This document shows, piece after piece, positions 30,767-40,679 of a stretch of 64,000 nt of DNA. A program made the position numbers and the translations under genes. Position 1 is the first letter of the stretch. Every line of letters begins with the position of its first letter. The notes under the pieces are model-generated. The model was not told the DNA's origin and did no database searches. It saw only the letters and a program-made list of their open reading frames with translations. Source of the DNA: CAZCSK01 sp964501265 (lineage in GTDB: Bacteria; Actinomycetota; CADDZG01; JAHWKV01); NCBI GenBank assembly GCA_964501265.1, contig CAZCSK010000001.1, positions 164,457-228,456 of the forward strand. Direction: 5' to 3'.

Positions 30767-31698
30767 TAGGCAAATACGATCGTGCGGATATCACCGAGTT
30801 TCGTGGCAACCTTATCGAAATTTTCTCCGCCGTCGTTGGAGTAAAACATCTCTCCCGTCGACGTCCCGAACACGACCTCGGAGGGGACTTTCGGATTGAT
30901 GACCAAAGCCTTGCGTTGAACGCCTCCCTTCAGGCCTTTGGCGACGGTACGGAAACGGCGGCCGGCGTCGGTCGACAGGTAGATATCGCACCGGGCACCC
31001 TGTTTGCGCCAAACCGTCGGCGGACCTGCCGCCGCCGAGATGATCACGCGGTCGGCCTCGACGGGGTGGGCCGCAAGGCCCATCGCGTATTGCCGCCCGT
31101 TAGCTGTTCCCATCTTGCGCCAGCTGAACCCCTCGTCGTCGGAGCAGTAAGCGCCCTCTCCTGTGGTGACGTAGATACGGTCATGCCTGACGGGCGACAC
31201 CTGGATCGAGTGCACATCGAGACAGGGAATTTCAAGATCGAACCACTTGCGGCCCCCGTCCCGAGTTCTGTAGATTCCGCCGACTTCAACTCCCAGATAA
31301 AGCGTCTTGGCGTCTTTGGGGTGCACCCCAATGGCCGAAACAAGGGGGGTACCCCAAGGGGCCGACCACTTGTGATTGTTGGGGGCATCGGCAAACGCAG
31401 GCAACTCCTTCCAGGATTCGCCTTGATCCTTGCTGACCCATGCCCCTGCCGGGATGGTCCCTGCGATTAGGGTTCCGTTGGCGGCTGCCAATCCATGAAC
31501 GCTGTCCCCGATGTCCTTGGCCGAAACGCGCGCGTCGCCGGACAGGTCCGAGACCAGGATCTTTCCTGACTCCGTCCCCGCCACAACTCGGCCAGCCGAG
31601 GGCCGCACCGCCGCGACAACCGGTTCCTCGTAAAGCTGAGTGACTTCTTCGTCCTCGTAAAGGACGAGTCCTTTGGATCCGCCTAGGAACAATCTCAT
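30766..31698 (-). CDS. Asp-box (BNR) beta-propeller protein inserted between sucC and sucD
   Basis: 310 residues with repeated Asp-box turns: SKDQGESWKELPAF, TRDGGRKWFDLEI, SDDEGFSWRKMG, STDAGRRFRTV and SNDGGENFDKVA. No signal peptide, so probably cytoplasmic. Such folds are found in sialidases, Ycf48-like assembly factors and sortilins; no catalytic sialidase residues are recognisable. It overlaps the sucC stop by 4 nt and adjoins sucD, so it is co-translated with succinyl-CoA synthetase. The function is unknown. Confidence 0.75.
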   Translation of the reverse strand: MRLFLGGSKGLVLYEDEEVTQLYEEPVVAAVRPSAGRVVAGTESGKILVSDLSGDARVSAKDIGDSVHGLAAANGTLIAGTIPAGAWVSKDQGESWKELPAFADAPNNHKWSAPWGTPLVSAIGVHPKDAKTLYLGVEVGGIYRTRDGGRKWFDLEIPCLDVHSIQVSPVRHDRIYVTTGEGAYCSDDEGFSWRKMGTANGRQYAMGLAAHPVEADRVIISAAAGPPTVWRKQGARCDIYLSTDAGRRFRTVAKGLKGGVQRKALVINPKVPSEVVFGTSTGEMFYSNDGGENFDKVATKLGDIRTIVFA

Positions 31699-32837
31699 CT
31701 TGCCGCCTCCACTGCTTTATCGGCCGCTTCCTGCATGGTTGCGGCAGGAACGATCCTTGGGTGATTTGCCTTCTTCAAAATGCTGCGGCCCTCTTCCGCA
31801 TTGGTGCCGTCGAGCCTCACTACAATTGGAACGGATACTTCAAGGATATTGAGAGCCTCCGTAACGCCCTTTGCGACAAGATCGCATCGCGTGATTCCAC
31901 CGAAAATATTGATCAAGACGGACCGTACGTTGGTGTTGGATAGGACAACTTCGAGCGCGCTCGAAAGGGCTTCGGCGTCGGCGCCTCCGCCGACGTCCAA
32001 AAAGTTTGCGGCGCGGCCCCCGACCTGATCGATCACGTCGAGCGTCGACATGACAAGCCCGGCCCCGTTCCCGATCACACCGACGTTGCCGTCCAACTTG
32101 ATGAAGTTTCCGAAACCGCGCTGCTTTGCAAACCGCTCCTGCGGATCGACTGCCACCACTTCGCGCATCGATTCGTATTCCGGATGACGGAAGAAGGCAG
32201 ATTCATCCAAGGAGACCTTCGCGTCGAGCGCGATCACATCGCCCTGGTTGGTAAGGATCATGGGATTGACCTCAACCAGGTCAGCATCGGCTTCGACGTA
32301 TAGCCGCCACAGTTTGCTAAGCAACGCGGACACGCCCTTGGTGGATTCAGGATCGATCCCTGATCCGTAAATCAACTGATTGATCTGAAAGTTCGTGAGC
32401 CCCAGCAACGGGTCGACGTGCAGGCGAACCAGGGCGCCAGGGTCGGTTGCCGCGACTTCCTCTATATCGACCCCGCCCTTGGAGGAGAACATCACCAGAT
32501 GCGTCTTTGCCGCTCGGTCGAGCGTAAACGACGCGTAGTACTCGGCCTTGATGTCGGACGCCCGCTCGACAAGCACCCGGCCGACGACATGGCCCTTGAT
32601 GTCCATACCGAGAATTGCCGCGGCCGCCTCCTGCGCTTGTTCCGGCCCCTCGGCCAACTTGATTCCACCGGCCTTGCCGCGGCCCCCCACTTGCACCTGA
32701 GCCTTAACGACAACTTTGCCCCCGAGCGATTCGGCGATCTTGCCTGCCTCGCCTGGGGTCGTGGCCATCTTGCCCTCCGGAATGGGCACGGCCCAACGCG
32801 CAAACAGTTCCTTGCCCTGATACTCGAATAAATCCAA
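31695..32837 (-). CDS. sucC: Succinyl-CoA synthetase beta subunit
   Basis: 380 residues from TTG at 32837, with AAGGAG upstream. N-terminal ATP-grasp (MDLFEYQGKELFARW, VVKAQVQVGGRGKAGGIKLA), metal/ligand segment EVNPMILTNQGDVIALDAK, and C-terminal NFLDVGGGADAEALSSALE and INIFGGITRCD, typical of SucC. Partner of SucD. Mutase small subunit gene lies 38 nt upstream and is transcribed in the same direction, so the methylmalonyl-CoA to succinate route is clustered. Confidence 0.95.
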   Translation of the reverse strand: MDLFEYQGKELFARWAVPIPEGKMATTPGEAGKIAESLGGKVVVKAQVQVGGRGKAGGIKLAEGPEQAQEAAAAILGMDIKGHVVGRVLVERASDIKAEYYASFTLDRAAKTHLVMFSSKGGVDIEEVAATDPGALVRLHVDPLLGLTNFQINQLIYGSGIDPESTKGVSALLSKLWRLYVEADADLVEVNPMILTNQGDVIALDAKVSLDESAFFRHPEYESMREVVAVDPQERFAKQRGFGNFIKLDGNVGVIGNGAGLVMSTLDVIDQVGGRAANFLDVGGGADAEALSSALEVVLSNTNVRSVLINIFGGITRCDLVAKGVTEALNILEVSVPIVVRLDGTNAEEGRSILKKANHPRIVPAATMQEAADKAVEAAR

Positions 32838-32874
32838 CCTGTCTCCTTGCCTTTTGGCTGGCGGCCTAGCCGCG

Positions 32875-33291
32875 TTAGCCGGTGCGGACGCGTCCGCAGT
32901 TTTCCTTGACCCAGCGGACGATGTTTTGCGTCGTGGCGCCGGGAGTGAAAATCTCCGCGAGCCCCAGCTCTTTCAACTTGATTCCGTCGTCGGGAGGGAT
33001 GATCCCGCCCCCGATTACCTTGATGTCACCGGCACCCTTGGCCCGAAGCAGCTCGACCACTTTCGGGAAAAGAGTCATGTGCGCTCCCGAAAGGCACGAA
33101 AGGCCGACCGCGTCGGCGTCCTCGGATATCGCCGTCTCAGCGATCTGCTCGGGGGTTTGATGAAGGCCCGTGTAGATAACCTCAATGCCAGCGTCCCGCA
33201 GGGCCCTGGCGATTACCTTGATGCCTCGGTCGTGGCCGTCCAAACCGGGCTTGGCGACCACCACGCGGATACGGCCTGAGTCAGGCGTCAT
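32875..33291 (-). CDS. mcmA2: Methylmalonyl-CoA mutase, B12-binding small subunit
   Basis: 138 residues forming only the cobalamin-binding fold. [20 protein letters not shown] holds the DxHxxG lower-ligand motif, followed by [10 protein letters not shown] and [11 protein letters not shown]. It completes the catalytic subunit encoded about 18 kb away (13048-14655). Located directly upstream of sucC, consistent with feeding succinyl-CoA into the TCA cycle. Confidence 0.92.
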   Translation of the reverse strand: MTPDSGRIRVVVAKPGLDGHDRGIKVIARALRDAGIEVIYTGLHQTPEQIAETAISEDADAVGLSCLSGAHMTLFPKVVELLRAKGAGDIKVIGGGIIPPDDGIKLKELGLAEIFTPGATTQNIVRWVKENCGRVRTG

Positions 33292-33373
33292 AGGATCAAG
33301 GAAGCTAGGAAGTTACGCATAGTGGGGTGCTAAGGGTATCAAAAGCTCACTATCGGCGCTAAAGGAGGCTCGG

Positions 33374-34924
33374 TTGCTGATCACCGTAAGACAACGCATC
33401 GCCATGCTGCTGGACTCCTTCGAGGAGATCACGTCGAGCGCGGCTGCGGGAGACCCGATTGGGTTCACCGGGTATCCGTCGCAAGTACTCGAGGCGCAAT
33501 CCGCGTCGGGTGAGTCCGAATCCGTCGTTATTGGTATCGGGCAGATCGACGGATACATCTTGGTCGCGGCTCTCTTCGAATTTGAATTCTTGGGAGGAAG
33601 CATGGGCGAGGCTGCCGGGGCGAAACTCGTAGAGGCGATGAGGATCGCCGGTGAACGGGGGGTCCCGTTTCTCGCGGTCATATCAACCGGCGGAGCCCGC
33701 CTGCAAGAGGGCATGGCCGCACTTGCACAAATGCCGCGCACCGTCGCTGCATCGATGGAACTTGCGCGCCGCGGGGTCTTAAGAATCAGCGTGCTCGCGC
33801 AGCCCACGACCGGAGGTGTGTACGCTTCGTTTGCGTCCCTCGCAGACGTGATCGTGGCTGAAAGAGATGCAACTATCGGATTCGCCGGGCCCCGTGTGGC
33901 AGAGGCGGTGACAGGTCACCGGCTGGAGGCAGAATCTCACACCGCCCAGGCCGCGCTTGAACATGGCCTCATCGACGCGGTCGTCCCAGCGGAAAAGACT
34001 CGGGGCGAGATTGTGGCCATCCTTAGCGCGATCTCGCCAGCCGTGGGAGACCCGAGGCCATCCCTGCGGACCACCGCGCTGCCGCCGTTCGCGTACTCCA
34101 GTCCCGCGGTTTCACGTGCCCCGCATGGAGACCTCGGGCCTCCCACGGCTGGACCGGAGACCACGGCTTTCGAACCGCCCCCTCCGGGAGCTTGGGTTGA
34201 GTTCGGTCTTGCCCGTCATCCGGAAAGGCCGACTCCTTCGCAACTGATCGTGCGCATCTTCTCGGAGATTTATTGGCTGCATGGCGATCGTGCGGGAGGT
34301 GTCGATCCAGCAGCGCCGTTTGGTTTCGCGCGGCTGGGCGATAATCCTTTGGTAGTCGTCGCTTTTGACCGAGCCCGGCCCACGGCCGCAGGGTTCCGGC
34401 AGGCAAGACGGGCCGTCGAACTAAGCCAGAGGCTGCGACTGCCGCTCGTGACATTCATCGATACTCCCGGCGCCGATCCTAGCTTTGCATCGGAGTACAG
34501 CGGTCTTGCGGGAGAAATCGCGAGGACTTACGAGGCAATCCTTTCGGTTGCCACTCCTGTTATCTGCGTTGTAACGGGAGAGGGGGGGAGTGGGGGCGCA
34601 CTTGCCCTCGCATGCGCAGATGTGGTGGCCATGCTGCAGCACGCCGTCTTCTCGGTGATATCGCCAGAAGGCGCAGCTGCCATCTGGCGACGTGACGCTT
34701 CGAAGGGCAGTGACGTTGCGGAGGAGTTGAAGCCCACCTCTTCACATCTGTTGAAGATGGGGCTTGTCAATCACGTCATCGAAGAACCCGGCGAAGGCGC
34801 GCATGCCGACCCGCAAGGCGCGGCCCGCGCCTTAGGAGACTGGCTCAGATGGGCCGTTGGTAACACTCAGGCCGATACGGGCCTCCGGGCCGCGCGTTTC
34901 GGAGACCCATTCGGAAAAATCTGA
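33374..34924 (+). CDS. Fused AccD-AccA acetyl-CoA carboxylase carboxyltransferase with an in-frame Pal-1 insert
   Basis: 516 residues from TTG at 33374, with AAAGGAGG upstream. Residues about 1-220 are AccD-like without the zinc ribbon (FEFLGGSMGEAAGAKLVEA, VISTGGARLQEGMAALAQM, PTTGGVYASFASLADV). Residues about 265-516 are AccA-like (ARHPERPTPSQLIVRIF, IDTPGADPSFASEYSGLAGE, TGEGGSGGALALACADVV, VISPEGAAAIWRRDA). The linker of about 38 residues (from PAVGDPRPSLR to GPPTAG) is encoded by Pal-1 copy E. It makes malonyl-CoA together with a biotin carboxylase/BCCP such as the one at 10528. Confidence 0.88.
   Translation: MLITVRQRIAMLLDSFEEITSSAAAGDPIGFTGYPSQVLEAQSASGESESVVIGIGQIDGYILVAALFEFEFLGGSMGEAAGAKLVEAMRIAGERGVPFLAVISTGGARLQEGMAALAQMPRTVAASMELARRGVLRISVLAQPTTGGVYASFASLADVIVAERDATIGFAGPRVAEAVTGHRLEAESHTAQAALEHGLIDAVVPAEKTRGEIVAILSAISPAVGDPRPSLRTTALPPFAYSSPAVSRAPHGDLGPPTAGPETTAFEPPPPGAWVEFGLARHPERPTPSQLIVRIFSEIYWLHGDRAGGVDPAAPFGFARLGDNPLVVVAFDRARPTAAGFRQARRAVELSQRLRLPLVTFIDTPGADPSFASEYSGLAGEIARTYEAILSVATPVICVVTGEGGSGGALALACADVVAMLQHAVFSVISPEGAAAIWRRDASKGSDVAEELKPTSSHLLKMGLVNHVIEEPGEGAHADPQGAARALGDWLRWAVGNTQADTGLRAARFGDPFGKI
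34037..34152 (+). repeat. Pal-1 copy E, in frame inside the AccD-AccA linker
   Basis: Arms CCAGCCGTGGGAGACCCGAG (from 34037) and CTCGGGCCTCCCACGGCTGG (to 34152) pair almost perfectly. The interior, CGTACTCCAGTCCCGC and GTTTCACGTGCCCC, lines up with the intergenic copies (GGACTCTAGTCCCGC, GTTTCATGTGGCCC of copy B). All of it is translated. Confidence 0.8.
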
Positions 34925-34963
34925 AGAGATCGCCTAAGCGGTTGGAAGCCTGCCGGTCGCGGC

Positions 34964-35929
34964 TCACCAGCTAACGGCGTAAACGGGTTGTGGGCCATCA
35001 AAACCCTTGAGTTCAAGCTCGCGCGGGCCTTCGAAGAGAACAGAACCGGATGGTTCGACAAGCGACTTCACGAGCGACGACACCAGGATCTCCCCGCCAC
35101 TCGCCGCAGAGCCGACCCGAGCCGCGTAGGCTACATCGCGCCCGTAGAAGTGTTCCGCGCGGCGACGGGGCTCACCCGTATGAATGCCCATCCGAACCTT
35201 GAGCCGATCATCAAACGCCGATACCTCTTGCTGGATGCCGATCGCGCACTCGACGCCGCGCCGAGCAGACGGAAACGCGAGCATGAATCCGTCGCCTTGC
35301 TGCTCCACAACGGTTCCGCCCACAGACTCAGTTCGGCTTCGGACTATCTCGTGGTGCCTTAGCAGCAGTGGGTGGAAAGCGTCATCCCCGATTGCTTCGT
35401 TCATCGCCGTGGAAGCCTCGATATCCGTGAACATGATCGTGACCGTTCCCTCTGGCGACGCTACTGGAACCAGGTCTGGACGTTCACGTTCAACGAGGTC
35501 CGCCACGTCCTCGATCGAGGTGGTTAGCTCGAGCCCCAACATCTCTGCGAGGTTCGGGCGGGCGTGGGACACATGCATCTGTACGATCTTCCAGTCACCA
35601 TCTTCGCGATGAAAGACGAATGTCATCCGAAAATCGAGCAGAGTGCCTTCACCGAAAGTCGCCGTGCACTGATTGGATGCCCATCCGAAGGCGCCCTCCT
35701 CGAAGGCCAAGATCGGGCCCGGTTCGATCTTGAATCTCCCGATTTCCTCCATCTGCCTCTTAGCAATCGCGCGGATCTGTGGACCTCCGACCCAGAACTC
35801 TGCTGGGTCGGTCCCGATCCCAACGGCGCCGTCGGACCTCGAGATCAGTTCGATCCAATTTGGATCGGCGTTAGCCCAATCGTGGAGTAAGCCGAGTACG
35901 AGATCTCGCACCTCACGAGATGGTTTCAT
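34964..35929 (-). CDS. Class III adenylate/guanylate cyclase with N-terminal SnoaL-like domain
   Basis: 321 residues. Residues about 1-140 resemble an SnoaL/NTF2-like ligand domain (FRMTFVFHREDGDWKIVQMH). The C-terminal cyclase domain has TIMFTDIEASTAMNEAIGD (first metal Asp), GGTVVEQQGDGFMLAFPSA (second Asp) and VRMGIHTGEPRRRAEHFYGR. No membrane segment; cytoplasmic. Probably makes cAMP in response to a small ligand. Convergent with the AccD-AccA gene. Confidence 0.88.
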   Translation of the reverse strand: MKPSREVRDLVLGLLHDWANADPNWIELISRSDGAVGIGTDPAEFWVGGPQIRAIAKRQMEEIGRFKIEPGPILAFEEGAFGWASNQCTATFGEGTLLDFRMTFVFHREDGDWKIVQMHVSHARPNLAEMLGLELTTSIEDVADLVERERPDLVPVASPEGTVTIMFTDIEASTAMNEAIGDDAFHPLLLRHHEIVRSRTESVGGTVVEQQGDGFMLAFPSARRGVECAIGIQQEVSAFDDRLKVRMGIHTGEPRRRAEHFYGRDVAYAARVGSAASGGEILVSSLVKSLVEPSGSVLFEGPRELELKGFDGPQPVYAVSW

Positions 35930-36238
35930 CGGTCGACGGTCGACACGATTTCGTAGGCGGCCCGAACTCTGTAAAGGCCCACGAGGTCAGGCCTGCGCGA
36001 CAGATTCAGCTGATCATGCACGGTTACAGAGCCTAACCGACTCTCCTGCCCCCCAGGGCAAGTGACGGGCAAAGAACTCAGTTGTCGCTTTCCGGGTCAA
36101 GAACCGGGCGCAAAAGCGCGTTTGACCTTTAGCAACCGACCGGTCAGTATCCGCTCGGCGCTCCGTTAATTCCTTGTTACGGGAGTAAACTAGCGCAGAA
36201 TTACAGAGCTGTAGTTTCTCGTCGGCCGAGGAGTCCTA
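35930..36238. other. Intergenic region without a recognised gene
   Basis: 309 bp between the divergent cyclase and lipase genes. TTGACC near 36121, about 17 nt before CAGTAT, is a weak candidate promoter for the downstream gene. I see no RNA gene or repeat here. Confidence 0.4.
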
Positions 36239-37066
36239 TTGCGCAAAGCTGTTGATTTGGTGGAGCTAGATCAAAGTTCCGGAAATCCGGTTCTGCGGCG
36301 GTTCCGTTCCTACAGAGGGGCAGCCCTGGAAGTTGGCTGGATGGCGGTCAATATGGCCGTCTGGCCGGCGGCCCTCGTCGACGAAGCAGTGCGCAGCGGC
36401 GCTCGAAGGGTGCGTATCAGGCGCCCCGCCGAACAGGCCCCGCTCAAGATTCGCCCTACCCGCGATGCTGCTGAAGTCCCGATCCTGCTCGTTCACGGTT
36501 ACTTCCACAACCGAAGCGGGCTACTCGTAATGGAGCGAGCGCTTCGCAAGCACGGCTTCAAGCATGTTGAGTGCTTCACCTACAACCCGCTCCGAAAAGA
36601 CGTAGGCCAATTGGCGGCGATTCTTAAAGAGCGAGTGGATGCACTCGTAAGCAAGACCGGATCACAAAAGATTCATCTCGTAGGTCACTCACTAGGCGGC
36701 ATTGTTTGTCGTTATTACATCGAGCAACTCGGCGGAGGACCCCGCGTTCACACTGTCGTCACGATCGGAACTCCCCATGAAGGCACGGCTCTCGCGAATA
36801 GGGGCCGGTCCGCCGCGGCCAGGCAAATGCGGCCCAGCTCAGACCTCGTCGCTCAGATGAAAGCGTGCCGCAAACCCAAGTCGGTTCGGTACTTGTCGTA
36901 TTACTCCAACCTCGATGCTGTGGTTCCGGCTCGCTCCGCGGTTTTGTCGAACGGCAACGGGTCACGGGTCAAAAACATCCTCGTGCATGACCTCGGTCAC
37001 ATGAGCCTGCTGACTTCGCCACGCCTCTTGGCCTCGATAGCGACCCACCTCTCAGACCTGGGCTAG
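36239..37066 (+). CDS. Alpha/beta hydrolase, lipase-like (LipA/PGAP1-type)
   Basis: 275 residues from TTG at 36239, with GAGGAG 5 nt upstream. LVHGYFHNRSGLLVM is the oxyanion region, HLVGHSLGGIVCRYYIEQLG holds the nucleophile Ser, SNLDAVVPARSA the Asp, and LVHDLGHMSLL the catalytic His. There is a hydrophobic stretch near residues 30-50 but no classical signal. Probably an esterase or acylglycerol lipase. A palindromic hairpin follows the stop. Confidence 0.8.
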   Translation: MRKAVDLVELDQSSGNPVLRRFRSYRGAALEVGWMAVNMAVWPAALVDEAVRSGARRVRIRRPAEQAPLKIRPTRDAAEVPILLVHGYFHNRSGLLVMERALRKHGFKHVECFTYNPLRKDVGQLAAILKERVDALVSKTGSQKIHLVGHSLGGIVCRYYIEQLGGGPRVHTVVTIGTPHEGTALANRGRSAAARQMRPSSDLVAQMKACRKPKSVRYLSYYSNLDAVVPARSAVLSNGNGSRVKNILVHDLGHMSLLTSPRLLASIATHLSDLG

Positions 37067-37086
37067 GGAGCAAATCATCGGGAAGT

Positions 37087-37119
37087 ATCACTGAGTCGCG
37101 ATGAGCGCGACTCAGTGAT
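37087..37119 (+). terminator. Hairpin after the lipase-like gene
   Basis: Perfect 14-bp arms ATCACTGAGTCGCG and CGCGACTCAGTGAT with a loop of 5 nt. No T tract follows, so intrinsic termination is possible but not certain. Confidence 0.55.
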
Positions 37120-37131
37120 GGGAGCTGCCAC

Positions 37132-37253
37132 TGTGGGGGGGGTTCGGGGGGGTAGCAGCCCCCTTAGGTACAGAACCGCGCGCGCCAGAAGCTGCGAACC
37201 CCCTGAAGAAGAGCGGGGGGTTCGGGGGGGTAGCAGCCCCCCCGAACCCCCCG
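37132..37253 (+). repeat. Pal-2 copy H (one element plus a partial repeat) before the prenyl synthase
   Basis: GGGGGGTAGCAGCCCCC occurs twice (about 37147 and 37226), and CGCGCCAGAAGCTGCGAAC between them matches the birA units in inverse orientation. In the prenyl synthase frame it reads GGVAAPLGTEPRAPEAANPL then GGVAAPPNPPRI, the same peptide frame as in BirA. Confidence 0.8.
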
Positions 37254-37283
37254 CGTATCTTCGCGGCCGCGGCGTCGCTGGAG

Positions 37284-38072
37284 TTGCTGCATACGTTCGC
37301 TCTCCTGCACGACGACGTTATGGACGAGTCGATGACCCGCCGAGGGGTTGCGTCGACTCTCGCAGCTAAGGGCGCCCCCATCGCCATCTTGGCGGGGGAC
37401 ATGGCATTTGTTTTATCCGACCGAGTCTTTGCCGAATCTGGCTTTTCTCCCAAAGCGATTGGGAGCGCCCGCAGACACCTTGACCGAATGCGCGTGGACG
37501 CGATCGCCGGTCAATATCTGCAGATGACTCTCGCAGGGGATCGGTCGCTTGATCAGAAATCGGCCTCGAAGATCGCTTCCCTCAAGACCGGTTCCTACAC
37601 GGTCGAAGGACCGCTTGCCGTGGGAGCGGCCCTTGGAGATGCCGACGCCCAGGCCCAAAGCGTTCTGGCTGCGTTTGCGGCCCCGCTCGGCGAGGCCTTC
37701 CAACTGATGGACGACCTCAAGGGAATCGAGCGGGGGGCCGGGGCCTGGGCGGAGGACGACATGCGAACCGGCGCCCCTACTTACTTGGTGGCTACAGGCC
37801 TGGTGTTGGCCTCCGCCAAAGAGCGCGCCTGCATCCTGGCAGCCTGGGGAGTGGAAAAGGCCAACGAAGAGCAGGTAGAGGCCGCGCGCAAAGCCTTGAT
37901 CGCGTGCGGGGCCGCAGACGTGACTTCGGAGCGCGCCGCATCCCTTGTTAAGCAGTCAAGAATCGTACTTGAGTCTTCGCAGGCTCGCCGCCTAAACTCT
38001 GGCGCGCTCATAGTGTTAAATGAAGTGGCGGCCTCCATCATGGAAGGCCGCGTTCAATTTGGCAGGTCCTAA
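37284..38072 (+). pseudogene. Polyprenyl synthetase lacking its N-terminal part, joined to Pal-2
   Basis: 262 residues from the first canonical start, TTG at 37284. LLHTFALLHDDVMDESMTRRG holds the first aspartate-rich motif (DDVMD) and FQLMDDLKGIERGAG the second. Family members have about 70-80 residues before this point, including the GGKRLRP pyrophosphate-binding segment; here these are missing. The frame is open upstream only through Pal-2 copy H to a TGA at 37116, and holds no ATG, GTG or TTG. The conserved AAAASLELLHTF begins right after the element. Either a truncated gene or a misjoined assembly; activity is doubtful. Confidence 0.75.
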
Positions 38073-38087
38073 CTGAAGGGAGAACGA

Positions 38088-38489
38088 ATGAAGAAATTTG
38101 CGACCTTGGTAGTGGCTGGAACTTTGGTCTTAGCCGGTTGCGGCGGCGGGGCCACAGACTCCGGAGGCGGTGGAGACGACATCGTCAAGACGTGTGCACC
38201 TACCGACGGCGCTTTGGCGCTAACTGCCAAAGACATCAAGTTTGACAAGGACTGCCTCGCAGTGAAGGCGGGAGCAGCCTTTACCATCGAGCTTCAGAAC
38301 AGCGATTCCGACCAGCACAATGTCTCCATCTATCAATCAAAGGGTGGATCGTCGTTGTTCAATGGAAAGGAGTTCGCTGAGGGAGGCCAAACTTTCACCT
38401 ACGAAGTCGGGGCGCTTGACGCAGGCAGTTACTACTTCCAGTGCGACGTGCACCCGGAGATGAACGGGACCTTTGTCGTAGCAGCCTAG
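38088..38489 (+). CDS. Cupredoxin-like lipoprotein
   Basis: 133 residues. Lipoprotein signal with lipobox LAGC at about residue 18, then a glycine-rich linker. The cupredoxin core has QHNVSIYQ (first His ligand) and SYYFQCDVHPEMNGTFVV (Cys, His and Met ligands), a complete type 1 copper site. Probably membrane-attached and involved in electron transfer or copper handling. AAGGGAG before the ATG, 15 nt after the prenyl synthase. Confidence 0.88.
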   Translation: MKKFATLVVAGTLVLAGCGGGATDSGGGGDDIVKTCAPTDGALALTAKDIKFDKDCLAVKAGAAFTIELQNSDSDQHNVSIYQSKGGSSLFNGKEFAEGGQTFTYEVGALDAGSYYFQCDVHPEMNGTFVVAA

Positions 38490-38498
38490 TAATAGCGA

Positions 38499-38538
38499 GA
38501 GAGGCTGGCGGGCCTTCTGCTGGGCCCACCAGCCTCTC
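38499..38538 (+). terminator. Terminator hairpin after the cupredoxin gene
   Basis: Arms GAGAGGCTGG and CCAGCCTCTC, with further GGGCC pairing inside, 10 nt after the stop codon; a short pyrimidine stretch follows. Confidence 0.65.
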
Positions 38539-38762
38539 CCTATTCAGTTGTGGCTTCCTCCCGGCCGGGGGGGCCGGCCGAGGGTCACCGCAGTCGCTCC
38601 GACCGGCAACCTTGCCCAAAAAAGGGGCTTAGTGGGTGAAGAGCTGTGCCTCCACCCGATCTAGGCGCTTGAATCGGATTCGACACCCCTATTTTCGCGC
38701 CGTTGCGCCCTGAGCACAAGACAAATTTTGGACTCAAAATTGGGGCAAGAGTGGTGAGACGC
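38539..38762. other. Intergenic stretch without a recognised gene
   Basis: Contains a small hairpin (AATTTTG gact CAAAATT near 38725-38745) and a GC-rich stretch (38570-38610) with CACCGCAGTCG that faintly recalls the Pal-1 left arm. Nothing else supportable. Confidence 0.35.
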
Positions 38763-38790
38763 GAAGAAGGGGCCTCAAGGCCCCTTCTTC
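38763..38790 (-). terminator. groEL terminator
   Basis: Perfect 12-bp arms GAAGAAGGGGCC and GGCCCCTTCTTC around TCAA, 16 nt downstream of the groEL stop. Confidence 0.75.
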
Positions 38791-38805
38791 GATTGACTGG
38801 TTAGC

Positions 38806-40437
<1,632 letters not shown>

Positions 40438-40492
40438 CTACCTCCTGGTAGTTGGGTTACCTATTTGCGCTCGCACTCGGATGTGCCGAGTG

Positions 40493-40519
40493 TTAGCACT
40501 CAAGAGTCTAGAGTGCTAA
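40493..40519 (-). promoter_or_regulatory. CIRCE operator of groEL
   Basis: TTAGCACTC (40493-40501), 9 nt, GAGTGCTAA (40511-40519): the consensus HrcA-binding inverted repeat without a mismatch. Confidence 0.95.
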
Positions 40520-40626
40520 TGGGGTGGTTGGCAAATGACTAGTTCCGAGGCCCAAAAGGCCTGGTCGGCAGGGGGCCTGGGGAAGTTCCAAGGGGGAAGG
40601 ATGGAAAGCGTTCGTTCCCACTAATG

Positions 40627-40656
40627 AAGATGGGCCCCCGTGAAGGGGCCCATCTT
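40627..40656 (-). terminator. Terminator hairpin after the H1-like gene
   Basis: Arms AAGATGGGCCCC and GGGGCCCATCTT with a 6-nt loop, about 23 nt downstream of the stop. Confidence 0.65.
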
Positions 40657-40679
40657 GGTTTCAAGTTCGAGCTTGAAGA

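Noticed and set aside
38570..38610. Possible degenerate Pal-1 copy
   Set aside because: Only about ten matching bases (CACCGCAGTCG) and no paired arms.
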